A stretch of 28,808 nt of DNA from Prado023 sp964638055 (GCA_964638055.1 CAZWXF010000026.1:1-28808), one strand, 5' to 3'; shown: positions 1-7,799, numbered from the stretch's first letter. Translations and numbers: made by a program. Notes: generated by a model not told the origin, from the sequence alone.

Positions 1-32
1 TCCGTCGGTCGAGCTTCGTCGAGACCACGAAC

Positions 33-38
33 TAGCCT
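33..38 (+). promoter_or_regulatory. Leaderless -10 element of sixA
   Basis: TAGCCT lies 6 nt before the ATG at 45. That places the transcription start on the A of the start codon, and no Shine-Dalgarno sequence is visible. The same geometry recurs at several other genes in the window. No clear -35 element is seen. Confidence 0.55.
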
Positions 39-44
39 GCTGAC

Positions 45-587
45 ATGTCCGATCCGAGCAGCCGTCGACTGGTCATCGTGCGACACGCCAAGTCCGACTG
101 GCCGATGGGCGTGCCCGACCACGACCGGCCGCTCGGCGAACGGGGTCGCAGCGACGCTCCCCTGATGGGCCGTCGCATCGCCGAGCTGGCGCCGCGGATC
201 GATGTCGCCCTGGTCAGTCCGGCCAAGCGCACGCAGGAGACCTGGCAGCTGCTGGCCCCCAGTCTGGACGTCGCGGAGGTGCGTTTCGACGACCGGATCT
301 ACCGCGCCTGGGGCTCACGGCTCGTCGAGCTCACACGCTCCCTGGACCCGTCGGTGGCCACTGCGATCCTGGTAGGTCACGAGCCCGGGGTGTCCCAGCT
401 CGTCCTCCAGCTCGCCGACGACACCCCCCGACCGGGGCCGTCGCGAGCCGATGGTCAGCTGCGCTCCATCGCCGACAAGTTCCCTACGTGCGCCGTCGCC
501 GTACTCGACTCCGATCGCGCCTGGTCCGCCTTCGGGCGAGGGGCTGCCCGGCTGACGGCCTTCGTCACACCGCGCCAGCTGCGCTGA
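45..587 (+). CDS. sixA: SixA-type histidine phosphatase
   Basis: This 180-aa protein belongs to the phosphoglycerate-mutase-like histidine phosphatase family, SixA branch, whose E. coli member removes phosphate from phosphohistidine on phosphotransfer proteins. The catalytic RHAK motif is at residues 13-16, with His14 as the expected phospho-acceptor. The supporting residues follow: an RPLGERG stretch, SPAKRTQET and the second-histidine motif VGHEPG. The length is typical and there is no signal peptide, so it should be cytosolic. The ATG at 45 is chosen because of the leaderless -10 directly upstream. The gene converges with serB and their 3' ends overlap by 23 bp. Family assignment is firm. 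The physiological substrate in this organism is not visible from sequence. Confidence 0.9.
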   Translation: MSDPSSRRLVIVRHAKSDWPMGVPDHDRPLGERGRSDAPLMGRRIAELAPRIDVALVSPAKRTQETWQLLAPSLDVAEVRFDDRIYRAWGSRLVELTRSLDPSVATAILVGHEPGVSQLVLQLADDTPRPGPSRADGQLRSIADKFPTCAVAVLDSDRAWSAFGRGAARLTAFVTPRQLR

Positions 588-1818
588 GCGGACCGTCGGC
601 CGCATCGGCCTCCTCCACCTCCTCCCGGCTGATCCCCAGCAGGTAGAGCACGGTGTCCAAGTAGGGCACGTTGATCGCCGTGTCGGCCGCGGCCTGCACG
701 ACGGGCTTGGCGTTGAAAGCGATCCCGTGCCCCGCTGCGGCCAACATGTCCAGGTCGTTGGCGCCGTCGCCGATGGCGATCGTGCGGGCGGGGTCGATGC
801 CGAACTGTGCCGCGAACTCGAGCAGGGCGGCGGCCTTCGCCGCGCGGTCGACGACCGGGCCGGACACGCGGCCCGTGAGCCGCCCGTCCTCGATCTCCAG
901 GCGGTTGGCGCGCACGGCGTCGACGCCCAGGTCGACCGAGATGGGCTCGATCACCTCCAGGAACCCGCCGCTGACCAGGACGACCCGGAACCCGACCCGC
1001 TTGAGCGTTCGGCACAGGGTCCGCGCCCCCGGGGTCAGGCGCACCGCCTCGCGTGCCCGGTCGATGACATCGGCCGGAAGGCCCGCGAGCTCGGCGACGC
1101 GCGCGTGCAGGGACTGGGCGAAGTCGATCTCGCCGCGCATCGCCGCCTGCGTGACGGCTGCGACCTGGGCCTCCCGTCCGGCGAAGCGCGCAAGCACCTC
1201 GATCACCTCGTCTTGGATGAGCGTCGAGTCCACGTCCATCACCACCAGGTGCGCGCCACGGCGGGAGAGGCCCTTGCGGCGCACGGCCACGTCCACGGGC
1301 AGGCCCATGCTCCGGCGGGCCAGCTCGCGGCGCAGGCTCGCGGGGTCGGGGGAGTGGACCTCCAGGGCGAGGACGGTGACCGGGTAGTCGGCGATGCGAT
1401 CGATCCGGACGATGTTCGTGCCACCGTCGGCCATGGTCGCCGCCAGTGCGCTGAGCGTCGCCCCGCTGATCTGCTGACCCACGACAGTGACGGTCGCGTT
1501 GGCGATCGGGCCCAGCACGTCGGGGGCGTGAAGCTGATGGATCGAGACCTCGAATCCGGGGACCGCGGACCTCATCGAGGCCTCAAGGGCCTGCTCGGAC
1601 CCTGCGTTGGCCACGACCACTGCGCCGAGCACCAGCTGCCCGGCCACGACGACCTGCTCGACGTCCACGACGGTGGTCGTGGCCAATGCGGCGAACAGCT
1701 GCGCGGTGATGCCCGGCCGGTCCACGCCCACGACCGTGGCGTGGAACGTGGTGAGTCCGGGAGCCTGGGCGCCACCCGGAGGATCAGCTGGCCGCCGGAC
1801 GGGGTTTGACTCGCTCAC
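565..1818 (-). CDS. serB: Phosphoserine phosphatase SerB (two ACT domains)
   Basis: This enzyme hydrolyses O-phosphoserine to serine, the last step of serine biosynthesis. The 417-aa protein has two N-terminal ACT-like domains (about residues 22-95 and 105-178), the likely serine-binding regulatory part as in mycobacterial SerB2. A HAD phosphatase domain follows: nucleophile motif DVDST at 195-199 (Asp195, Asp197), VSGGF at 282-286, a lysine near 328 and GDGANDLDM at 350-358. All catalytic residues are present and the length matches the actinobacterial form. The start is GTG at 1818, with TACCGT 6 nt upstream, so it appears leaderless. Its 3' end overlaps sixA by 23 bp in convergent orientation. 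Confidence 0.95.
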   Translation of the reverse strand: MSESNPVRRPADPPGGAQAPGLTTFHATVVGVDRPGITAQLFAALATTTVVDVEQVVVAGQLVLGAVVVANAGSEQALEASMRSAVPGFEVSIHQLHAPDVLGPIANATVTVVGQQISGATLSALAATMADGGTNIVRIDRIADYPVTVLALEVHSPDPASLRRELARRSMGLPVDVAVRRKGLSRRGAHLVVMDVDSTLIQDEVIEVLARFAGREAQVAAVTQAAMRGEIDFAQSLHARVAELAGLPADVIDRAREAVRLTPGARTLCRTLKRVGFRVVLVSGGFLEVIEPISVDLGVDAVRANRLEIEDGRLTGRVSGPVVDRAAKAAALLEFAAQFGIDPARTIAIGDGANDLDMLAAAGHGIAFNAKPVVQAAADTAINVPYLDTVLYLLGISREEVEEADAADGPLSAAGAV

Positions 1819-1824
1819 GACGCG

Positions 1825-1830
1825 ACGGTA
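1825..1830 (-). promoter_or_regulatory. Leaderless -10 element of serB
   Basis: On the minus strand this reads TACCGT followed by 6 nt and the GTG at 1818. Spacing and absence of a ribosome binding site match a leaderless transcript. Confidence 0.55.
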
Positions 1831-1899
1831 CCGGGGGCCGCCGACATCGCGGGCCGCCAGCGGCGCCGCCCATGAGTCTTGGCAAGCACCGAAGGGGCT

Positions 1900-1918
1900 C
1901 CACGCGTCGGCCGCGTGG
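1900..1918 (-). terminator. Hairpin after the 270-aa hypothetical gene
   Basis: Perfect 7-bp inverted repeat, CCACGCG / CGCGTGG with a 5-nt loop, starting 18 nt past the stop codon at 1937. There is no T-tract, which is common for actinobacterial terminators. It separates this gene from serB, which is transcribed in the same direction. Confidence 0.45.
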
Positions 1919-1936
1919 CCGGCGACCGATCTGGAC

Positions 1937-2749
1937 CTACCGGCGACGTGCCCGTGCTGGTCGGGCTCCGGCCGCCTGTCCTGCCATGGACGCCGGTGCG
2001 GCCGCGGCGTGGCCGTTGACGACCGAGACGACGAGGTCCTGGAGATCGTCGGACAGGCTGAGCAGCTCGCGGCGGCGCAGGGTGGCCTCGCGCGCGGTCA
2101 CCGCCGATCCGTCCTCGGACAGGGCCATGTCGAGAGCATCCAGGATCAGCGCCGCTCGTTGGAGCACCTCGGCCGCGTCCGCGTCGATCCCGTCGGGCAG
2201 CACCGACAGGGCGGCGCTCCACCGCGTGCCCGGCACACGATCCGTCGGGCGATCCAGGGCCAGTGCCCGCAGCCGCTCGGTCCCGTCCGAGAGCATCTCC
2301 AACAGCCTGCGGCGAGCCGCTCGGGGAGCCAGCGCGCCGGACTCCAGACGCAGGACAGGATCCACGAACGCGGTCGCGGGCCCGACACCGAGATCGCGCC
2401 GGTCGGCCCCGCGAAGGGACCAGGCACCACGCTCCTGCGCGATCACGAGGCAGGCGCGGCGAGCAGCCGAGACCAGGATCAAGGGCTGGACCGCGTGGCC
2501 GTCCTCGACCGGCAGCGGACCGGGGCCCCCCGGCCGGGGAAGCACGACCCAGGCGGCGTCGGCTCGCGCCGCCGTGAGCGCCGCCAGCAGGTGCGTGAGC
2601 GGCTGCGGGCCCGACTCGGTCAGCACCTGGGGGGACGTGTCCGGCGCCAACTCGGCCAGTGCGCTGAACAGCTCGTCGGGAGATGTCTCCCTGCGCATCC
2701 ACTGGCCCAGCCACAGCGCCAGGGCTGCCACCGCAGCGGACTCCACCAC
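1937..2749 (-). CDS. Hypothetical protein, 270 aa
   Basis: I do not recognise a family. The start is set at GTG 2749 because TACCCT stands 6 nt upstream. The open frame extends further but the extra residues look non-coding (Pro/Arg/Gly-rich). The protein begins with a short hydrophobic stretch (about residues 5-16, rich in Ala, Leu and Trp), too short for a sure membrane segment. The rest is an Ala/Leu/Arg-rich mixed alpha/beta chain with no visible catalytic motif, and it ends in a basic Ala-Arg tail. Codon use is normal for the window, so it is likely a real native gene. It is divergent from the ABC ATPase across a 190-nt spacer and transcribed toward serB, with a hairpin between. No function is proposed. 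Confidence 0.7.
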   Translation of the reverse strand: MVESAAVAALALWLGQWMRRETSPDELFSALAELAPDTSPQVLTESGPQPLTHLLAALTAARADAAWVVLPRPGGPGPLPVEDGHAVQPLILVSAARRACLVIAQERGAWSLRGADRRDLGVGPATAFVDPVLRLESGALAPRAARRRLLEMLSDGTERLRALALDRPTDRVPGTRWSAALSVLPDGIDADAAEVLQRAALILDALDMALSEDGSAVTAREATLRRRELLSLSDDLQDLVVSVVNGHAAAAPASMAGQAAGARPARARRR

Positions 2750-2755
2750 CCTTGC

Positions 2756-2761
2756 AGGGTA
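2756..2761 (-). promoter_or_regulatory. Leaderless -10 element of the 270-aa hypothetical
   Basis: Minus-strand TACCCT followed by 6 nt (GCAAGG) and GTG at 2749. It helps to fix the start codon of this gene. Confidence 0.5.
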
Positions 2762-2927
2762 GATCACCCGACGTTGCACAGGGGCCCCTGAGGCCATCGC
2801 GGGCGGACGTCGTCGCTCGCCACGGCTCTGGGCAGCGCTCCCTGCGGGAGTTCCCGGACCCCCGCAACCGGTCCGGCTCGGGCGACACCGGGCGAGCGGG
2901 TTCCCGGGCGAGGACATGCCCCGGGGC

Positions 2928-2933
2928 TACGCT
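2928..2933 (+). promoter_or_regulatory. Leaderless -10 element of the ABC ATPase
   Basis: TACGCT, then 6 nt, then GTG at 2940. With the minus-strand element at 2756-2761 it forms a divergent pair of leaderless promoters in one 190-nt spacer. Confidence 0.5.
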
Positions 2934-2939
2934 GCCCGC

Positions 2940-3830
2940 GTGGTGAACGTGCTTCGGCTGCAGGACGTCACCGTCGTCCGGGGGGGCCGCGCCATCCTCG
3001 GCCCCATCGATTGGACGGTCGGTGAGGACGAACGATGGGTGATCCTGGGGCCCAACGGCGCCGGGAAGACGACCCTGCTGCAGCTCGCCGGGGCGATGAT
3101 GCACCCGTCGTCGGGCACCGCCACACTGCTCGGCGAGCGCCTGGGAGCCGTCGACGTCTTCGACCTTCGGCCCCGCATCGGCGTGGCCAGCCCCGCCCTT
3201 GCGGGGCGGATACCTGACGACGAACGCGTGCGGGACGTCGTCCTGACAGCCGCGTGGGCGGTGACGGGCAGATGGCGGGAGGAGTACGACCCGCTCGACC
3301 TCCAGCGAAGCCGTGACGTGCTTCGGCGCGTGGGCGCCAGCAACCTGGCGAACCGCACCTTCGGCACCCTGTCCGAGGGTGAGCGCAAGCGGGTGCAGAT
3401 CGCTCGTGCCCTGATGGCCGATCCCGAGCTCCTGCTGCTCGACGAGCCCGCCGCTGGGCTGGACCTCGGCGCGCGGGAGGCCCTCGTGGGCCTGCTGGGA
3501 GGCATCGCCGCCGATCCCGCCGCCCCCGCGCAGGTCCTGGTCACCCATCACGTCGAGGAGATCCCCTCGGGCTTCACCCACGCGCTGCTCCTGCGCGGTG
3601 GTCGCGTCGTCACCGCGGGCCCGATCGGTGCGGTCCTGACCAGCCGAGCCCTGTCCGAGACGTTCGGCGTCCGCCTTCGCAGCGGGACCGTCCGAGGCCG
3701 GCACTGGGCTCGAGGCGTGACCACCAGCCGCAGCGACCCCGGCGCGCAGGACGATGGCGGCGGCACAGACGACCCTGACCCCGGAATCCAGCGGGCCGGG
3801 GGAGAGGAGGTCATCGTGGGGATCGGCTGA
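2940..3830 (+). CDS. Stand-alone ABC transporter ATP-binding protein
   Basis: This 296-aa protein has one ABC ATPase domain: Walker A GPNGAGKTT at 37-45, signature LSEGE at 144-148, Walker B LLLLDEP at 164-170 and switch histidine within THH at 202-204. It resembles the ModF-like (COG1119) group of soluble ATPases, which often stand alone. No permease or binding-protein gene is adjacent, so the transported substrate, if any, is unknown. The GTG at 2940 is preferred over an upstream ATG because of the -10 hexamer at 2928-2933. The last 45 or so residues, after a LSETFGVRL segment, are an acidic Gly/Asp-rich tail outside the conserved domain. A perfect hairpin terminator follows 30 nt after the stop. 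Confidence 0.85.
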   Translation: MVNVLRLQDVTVVRGGRAILGPIDWTVGEDERWVILGPNGAGKTTLLQLAGAMMHPSSGTATLLGERLGAVDVFDLRPRIGVASPALAGRIPDDERVRDVVLTAAWAVTGRWREEYDPLDLQRSRDVLRRVGASNLANRTFGTLSEGERKRVQIARALMADPELLLLDEPAAGLDLGAREALVGLLGGIAADPAAPAQVLVTHHVEEIPSGFTHALLLRGGRVVTAGPIGAVLTSRALSETFGVRLRSGTVRGRHWARGVTTSRSDPGAQDDGGGTDDPDPGIQRAGGEEVIVGIG

Positions 3831-3860
3831 CGGCGCACTTGAATGGCGCCAAGAAGGTGA

Positions 3861-3893
3861 CTGGGCCGAGGCGGGACTCCCGCCTCGGCCCAG
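3861..3893 (+). terminator. Strong intrinsic terminator hairpin
   Basis: Perfect 15-bp stem, CTGGGCCGAGGCGGG pairing with CCCGCCTCGGCCCAG across a 3-nt ACT loop, 30 nt after the ABC ATPase stop. No T-run follows, as is usual in high-GC actinobacteria. The symmetry would let it act in either direction. Confidence 0.85.
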
Positions 3894-3914
3894 TGCCGTC
3901 CTGGGCTGCACGGT

Positions 3915-3948
3915 CTCACCCGCTCGGGCGTGCGCCGGTGCGGGTGAG
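3915..3948 (+). repeat. Inverted repeat between terminator and nfeD promoter
   Basis: CTCACCCGC (3915-3923) pairs perfectly with GCGGGTGAG (3940-3948). The 16-nt spacer holds a smaller GGCG-TG-CGCC hairpin. It lies about 50 nt upstream of the nfeD -10 element, so it could be a second terminator stem or a regulator site. The sequence does not decide between them. Confidence 0.5.
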
Positions 3949-4000
3949 GATCCGGCCGCTCCAGGGAACAGGCGTCGTCCCTGTGGCCCCGCCACGGACC

Positions 4001-4006
4001 TACACT
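4001..4006 (+). promoter_or_regulatory. Leaderless -10 element of nfeD
   Basis: TACACT, then 6 nt, then GTG at 4013. It supports the short (140-aa) form of NfeD. Confidence 0.55.
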
Positions 4007-4012
4007 CGATGT

Positions 4013-4435
4013 GTGGACACGTGGGTGATCTGGCTGCTGGTCGCGTTCCTCTTCGCGGTCGGCGAGGCAGCATCCGCCGGTCTGCTCCTCATCATGTTCG
4101 CCGCCGGGGCCACCGCGGCCAGCGCGGCCTCGGCCCTCGGCGCCGACCTGGTGGGCTCGGCCGCCGTCTTCGCCGTCGTCAGCCTCAGTGCGATCGTCTT
4201 CGTCCGTCCGATCGCCAAGCGCCACCTCTACCAACCGCCCTTGGAGCGCTCCGGGACCGCGGCCCTCATCGGCACGCAGGGCGTCGTCCTGGAGACGGTC
4301 ACCGCCAGTGACGGTCGGATCAAGCTCGCCGGTGAGATCTGGTCGGCGCGCGCCCTTGACGAGGACGCCCGGTTCGAACCGGGTGAGAAGGTCGCGGTCT
4401 TCCAGATCGATGGTGCCACCGCAGTCGTCGGGTGA
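4013..4435 (+). CDS. NfeD family membrane protein
   Basis: 140-aa NfeD-like protein, the usual length for the short bacterial form. Two or three N-terminal hydrophobic segments rich in Ala, Leu and Val (about residues 2-22, 24-42 and 44-62) are followed by a soluble C-terminal OB-fold domain. That domain starts around the GTQGVV motif and includes the GEIWSARA segment characteristic of the family. NfeD proteins partner with SPFH/stomatin proteins in the membrane, and an SPFH gene lies directly downstream. The frame is open 58 codons further upstream, but GTG 4013 carries a leaderless -10 and gives the expected family length. The spacer before the SPFH gene is 122 nt, so the two may have separate promoters. 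Confidence 0.88.
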   Translation: MDTWVIWLLVAFLFAVGEAASAGLLLIMFAAGATAASAASALGADLVGSAAVFAVVSLSAIVFVRPIAKRHLYQPPLERSGTAALIGTQGVVLETVTASDGRIKLAGEIWSARALDEDARFEPGEKVAVFQIDGATAVVG

Positions 4436-4440
4436 CCCGA

Positions 4441-4471
4441 CCGGGATGTGCCGGTGCCGGGGACATTCCGG
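4441..4471 (+). terminator. Possible hairpin between nfeD and the SPFH gene
   Basis: CCGGGATGT (4441-4449) pairs with ACATTCCGG (4463-4471) with one G-U wobble and a 13-nt loop, just past the nfeD stop. It could attenuate or end the nfeD transcript. Confidence 0.35.
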
Positions 4472-4557
4472 GTGACACGGATCAGGCCCCGACAGGCGCA
4501 ACCTGCGCGTTGTGCGAGGCTTGAGGCAGAGAGTCTGATCTACGAGAGCAGGTATCC

Positions 4558-5463
4558 GTGTACGAGCTCATCGTCGCTGGCATCCTCGTCCTGATCGCGA
4601 TCATCATCGTCTTCAGCACGATCAAGATCGTTCCTCAGGCCCAGGCCGGCATCGTGGAACGCCTCGGCAGGTTCAACCGCACCCTGGACCCCGGGCTGGC
4701 CATCATCATCCCGTTCATCGACCGGCTCCGGCCACTGATCGACCTGCGCGAGCAGGTGGTCTCGTTCCCGCCCCAGCCGGTCATCACATCGGACAACCTC
4801 GTCGTCAGCATCGACTCCGTCATCTACTTCCAGGTCACCGACCCGAAGGCCGCGACCTACGAGATCGCGAGCTACCTGCAGGGCGTCGAGCAGCTGACGG
4901 TCACGACACTGCGCAACGTCGTCGGATCGCTGGACCTCGAGGAGACATTGACCAGCCGCGACAACATCAACGCCCAGCTGCGCGGCGTTCTCGACGAGGC
5001 CACCGGCAAGTGGGGGATCAGGGTCAACCGGGTCGAGCTCAAGGCGATCGACCCGCCGGCCAGCGTGCAGCAGTCGATGGAGAAGCAGATGCGTGCCGAC
5101 CGCGACAAGCGGGCCGCGATCCTCTCTGCCGAGGGCAGCAAGCAGTCCGCGATCCTCGAGGCAGAGGGCAGCAGGACGGCAGCCATCCTCAAGGCGGAGG
5201 GCCAGGCACGGGCACAGGTGCTGCGTGCCGAGGGTGAGGCCGAGGCCATCGGGAAGGTCTTCGACGCGATCAACAACGGCAACGCCACTGATCAGGTGAT
5301 GGCCTACCAGTACCTGCAGAGCCTGCCCCTGCTGGCACAGGGCACGGCGAACAAGGTCTTCGTCATCCCCGCCGAGCTCTCCGGCGGCCTGAGCGCGATC
5401 GCGCGTGCCTTCGCGACCGGGATCATTCCTGACGACTCGCGCGACACGCCGGATCGCAGCTGA
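4558..5463 (+). CDS. SPFH domain protein (stomatin/slipin, QmcA-like)
   Basis: This 301-aa stomatin-like membrane scaffold protein has an N-terminal transmembrane segment (about residues 3-22). The SPFH/band-7 domain runs to about residue 180 and includes the family segments VPQAQAGIVERLG and IDPPASVQ. A coiled-coil flotillin-like tail follows, with four consecutive 11-residue repeats (residues 187-230) of pattern AILxAEGxxxx. The C-terminal part holds the usual LPLLAQG..NKVFVIP-type motif. Such proteins form oligomeric cages in membranes and work with NfeD, whose gene lies upstream. The GTG start has a modest AGCAGG element 6 nt upstream and, unlike its neighbours, no leaderless -10. Confidence 0.92.
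   Translation: MYELIVAGILVLIAIIIVFSTIKIVPQAQAGIVERLGRFNRTLDPGLAIIIPFIDRLRPLIDLREQVVSFPPQPVITSDNLVVSIDSVIYFQVTDPKAATYEIASYLQGVEQLTVTTLRNVVGSLDLEETLTSRDNINAQLRGVLDEATGKWGIRVNRVELKAIDPPASVQQSMEKQMRADRDKRAAILSAEGSKQSAILEAEGSRTAAILKAEGQARAQVLRAEGEAEAIGKVFDAINNGNATDQVMAYQYLQSLPLLAQGTANKVFVIPAELSGGLSAIARAFATGIIPDDSRDTPDRS
5116..5247 (+). repeat. Four 11-codon tandem repeats in the SPFH coiled coil
   Basis: Four units of 33 nt encode the pattern A/Q-I/V-L-x-A-E-G-x4 (residues 187-230). Hendecad periodicity is usual for SPFH tails. Conservation is mainly at protein level and codons differ between units. Confidence 0.7.
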
Positions 5464-5503
5464 TCGGTCGGGCCGCGTCAACAGGGGGCGATCAGGGCTG
5501 GCT

Positions 5504-5518
5504 CCCCGGAGTCCGGGG
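5504..5518 (+). terminator. Hairpin after the SPFH gene
   Basis: CCCCGG / CCGGGG with an AGT loop, extendable by one G-U pair, 40 nt past the SPFH stop. Short but entirely GC. Confidence 0.45.
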
Positions 5519-5528
5519 GCCGTGGAGC

Positions 5529-5534
5529 TAGCCT
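5529..5534 (+). promoter_or_regulatory. Possible -10 element of the PI-PLC-like gene
   Basis: TAGCCT matches the -10 hexamer used at sixA. It would start a transcript near 5541 with a leader of about 52 nt before the GTG at 5593, which has its own GGAGGCGAG ribosome binding site at 5583-5591. Confidence 0.35.
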
Positions 5535-5592
5535 TCAACCCTCACGACCGCCGGCGCCGCCGGTGCCCGCGTCGTGGGAGTCGGAGGCGAGC

Positions 5593-7728
5593 GTGGCACG
5601 CAGTTCCCGGGGCGCGAAGGTCCTCTTCGTCATCGCGGGGGTGCTGCTCGCACTCACCGGCCTCCTGGGGTTCCTGAACTCCCAGGTGGGGGACTCGCAG
5701 AACTTCGCCGAGCACGTCAACGACATCCGCAAGGACGACGCGGTCAGCGCACGGGCGGGCGAAGCCATCGCCAGTGCCGTGATCGACGCCAAGCCGGACC
5801 TCATCGCGGTGGAACCAGCCATCCAGGCCGGGTCGGCGGCCGTCGTCGGCAGCCAGGCGCTGGACCGGGTCTTCACCTCCGCGGTGCGATCGTTCCACGA
5901 GGCCGTCACCCAACGTGACGCCGATTCGGCGGTGCTCGCCCTCGCGGACTTCGGGGCGACGCTGGCCACCGCCCTCACCAAGCTCATGCCGGACGTCGCG
6001 GCGAATCTGCCACCCGACCTCAACGTCACGCTGGCGCAGTTCGGCGGCCAGGAGGGCGCCGCCGCCACCCTCATCCCGATCCTCGAAGCCATCAGGACGC
6101 TGGCCTGGGTCCTTCCCCTGATCGCCCTGGTGATCATCGCCGCGGCCTTCTGGATATCCCCGAGCCGTCGCAGGGCCTTCCTGAGCCTGGGCTGGACCCT
6201 GGTCGGAGTCGGCGTTGCCCTGGGCGTCGTGTGGCTGCTGATGCTGTTGGGAAGCGCCGTGGTCGACGGGTCCACCACCTCCGGGGCGCTGATCTCGGCC
6301 GCGCTGTTGGAGTTCGCCCAGCCGCTGGGCGTGCTCTTCCTGGTGATCACCCTCATCGGTGCCCTGCTCGTGGTGTCTGCCAGCGCCCTGCTGCCCCAGT
6401 TCGACCTGACCAGCGCCTTCCGGGTGGTGGCCGCGTACGCCCGCCGGCGGCCCAGCTCACCGGCCTGGGCCCTCGTCCGAGCCCTCGGGATCGTGGCGGT
6501 CGGGTTGATCGTCATCGCCCTGCCGACCCTCACCGCCCAGGTGGTCGCGGTCATCGGTGGGCTGCTGATCCTCTTCGTCGGGGTCACCGAGCTGGACCAG
6601 CTGGCCGAGCGCTACCGGAAGGCCGACACCGAGGCCGATGCGGCAGCCGAGGCTGCAGAGGGTCCGCAACGGCCGACCGAGGGTCAGTGGGGGCGCCGGG
6701 TCGTGCCCGCGCTGGCCGGGGTCGGCGCGCTGGTCCTCATCGGCTTGGTGATCGTGCCCCAGCAGCTGCCCCAGCCCACGGCCGGGGCCCCCTCGACCAG
6801 CGACACGGGATGCAACGGGTTCGAGGCGCTCTGCGACAAGCCGTTCAACGAGCTGGTGATCCCGGCGACACACAACTCCATGTCCGTGGCCGACGGCAGC
6901 TGGTTCCTCGCAGAGCAGCCCAAGGACATGGTCGCCTCCCTGGATGATGGCGTCCGAGGCCTCCTCGTGGACACCTGGTACGGCCAGGCCACCGACACCG
7001 GCGGGGCGATCACCGCGGACAGGTCGGTGGCTGCAGCGGAGCAGGCGCTGGAGGAGGAGTACGGCAGCGAGGTCGTGGCCTCCATCCGTCGCACCGTCGA
7101 CCGCGCCCGCAACGCCGTGGCCACCGGACCGGTCGAGCCGTTCTTCTGCCACACGGTCTGCGAGCTGGGCGCCACCCAGATGCTGGGGGAGATGAAGCGG
7201 CTCAAGGCCTGGTTCGACGAGCATCCGAGCAACGTCGTGGTCCTGTTCATCCAGGACGCGGTCACCCCGCAGGACACTGCGAAGGTCCTCGACGAGGCGG
7301 GCCTCACCCCCCTGACCTACACGCACCCCGAGGGCGCCGAGTGGCCGACCCTTCAAGAGATGATCGATGCCGATCAGCACCTCGTCGTGCTCATGGAGCA
7401 CACGTCCGGGGGCACGCAGTACCCGTTCCTGCATGATGGCTTCGCGCTGGTGCAGGACACCGAGTACACCTTCGCGACGGCAGCCGACTTCACCTGCACC
7501 TTGAAGCGCGGGTCGCCGGACAGCCCGCTGTTCATGGTCAACCACTGGCTGGCCAGCTTCACCGCCCTCGTGTCCAACGCCCAGGAGGTCAACGCCTACG
7601 ACGTCCTCAAGGCGCGCATCGACGACTGCCAGGAGGTGCGCGAGCGCACCCCGAACCTCATCGCCGTCAACTGGTACGACCAGGGCGACCTGTTCCGAGT
7701 CGTCAAGGAGCTCAACGGGGTGGGATGA
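5593..7728 (+). CDS. Multi-pass membrane protein with C-terminal PI-PLC-like phosphodiesterase domain
   Basis: This 711-aa protein has an N-terminal membrane segment (about residues 7-27), an Ala-rich extracytoplasmic region of about 140 residues, then four or five hydrophobic helices (about 168-335). A charged loop and one more helix (about 373-392) follow. The C-terminal part looks exported and resembles the PI-PLC X-domain superfamily: ATHNSMS with His427, a VRGLLVDTW segment in place of the usual metal/substrate strand, and FCHTVC with His520 as the likely second catalytic histidine. Cysteines near both could form disulfides. Start GTG 5593 has GGAGGCGAG upstream. The fusion suggests a membrane-tethered phosphodiesterase acting on an envelope lipid or teichoic-type substrate, but the substrate is unknown. 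Confidence 0.8.
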   Translation: MARSSRGAKVLFVIAGVLLALTGLLGFLNSQVGDSQNFAEHVNDIRKDDAVSARAGEAIASAVIDAKPDLIAVEPAIQAGSAAVVGSQALDRVFTSAVRSFHEAVTQRDADSAVLALADFGATLATALTKLMPDVAANLPPDLNVTLAQFGGQEGAAATLIPILEAIRTLAWVLPLIALVIIAAAFWISPSRRRAFLSLGWTLVGVGVALGVVWLLMLLGSAVVDGSTTSGALISAALLEFAQPLGVLFLVITLIGALLVVSASALLPQFDLTSAFRVVAAYARRRPSSPAWALVRALGIVAVGLIVIALPTLTAQVVAVIGGLLILFVGVTELDQLAERYRKADTEADAAAEAAEGPQRPTEGQWGRRVVPALAGVGALVLIGLVIVPQQLPQPTAGAPSTSDTGCNGFEALCDKPFNELVIPATHNSMSVADGSWFLAEQPKDMVASLDDGVRGLLVDTWYGQATDTGGAITADRSVAAAEQALEEEYGSEVVASIRRTVDRARNAVATGPVEPFFCHTVCELGATQMLGEMKRLKAWFDEHPSNVVVLFIQDAVTPQDTAKVLDEAGLTPLTYTHPEGAEWPTLQEMIDADQHLVVLMEHTSGGTQYPFLHDGFALVQDTEYTFATAADFTCTLKRGSPDSPLFMVNHWLASFTALVSNAQEVNAYDVLKARIDDCQEVRERTPNLIAVNWYDQGDLFRVVKELNGVG

Positions 7729-7759
7729 GCCTGCCCAAGCCCGCCCTCCGCCGGGTCTC

Positions 7760-7778
7760 GTGACGGGCATCCCGTCGC
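7760..7778 (+). terminator. Hairpin between the PI-PLC-like gene and pta
   Basis: GACGGG-CAT-CCCGTC, extendable outward by a T-G and a G-C pair to 8 bp, 31 nt after the stop and just upstream of the pta promoter. Confidence 0.5.
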
Positions 7779-7787
7779 TCGGCGCTG

Positions 7788-7793
7788 CAGTAT
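7788..7793 (+). promoter_or_regulatory. Probable leaderless -10 element of pta
   Basis: CAGTAT lies exactly 6 nt before GTG 7800. It keeps the critical A at position 2 and T at position 6 of TANNNT but lacks the first T, so it is weaker than the other cases. No ribosome binding site is visible. Confidence 0.4.
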
Positions 7794-7799
7794 GAGCGC

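Noticed and set aside
1815..4073. 752-codon minus-strand open frame
   Set aside because: Crosses the ABC ATPase antisense and part of the 270-aa gene in another frame; composition is Arg/Pro/Gly/Ser-rich without any domain.
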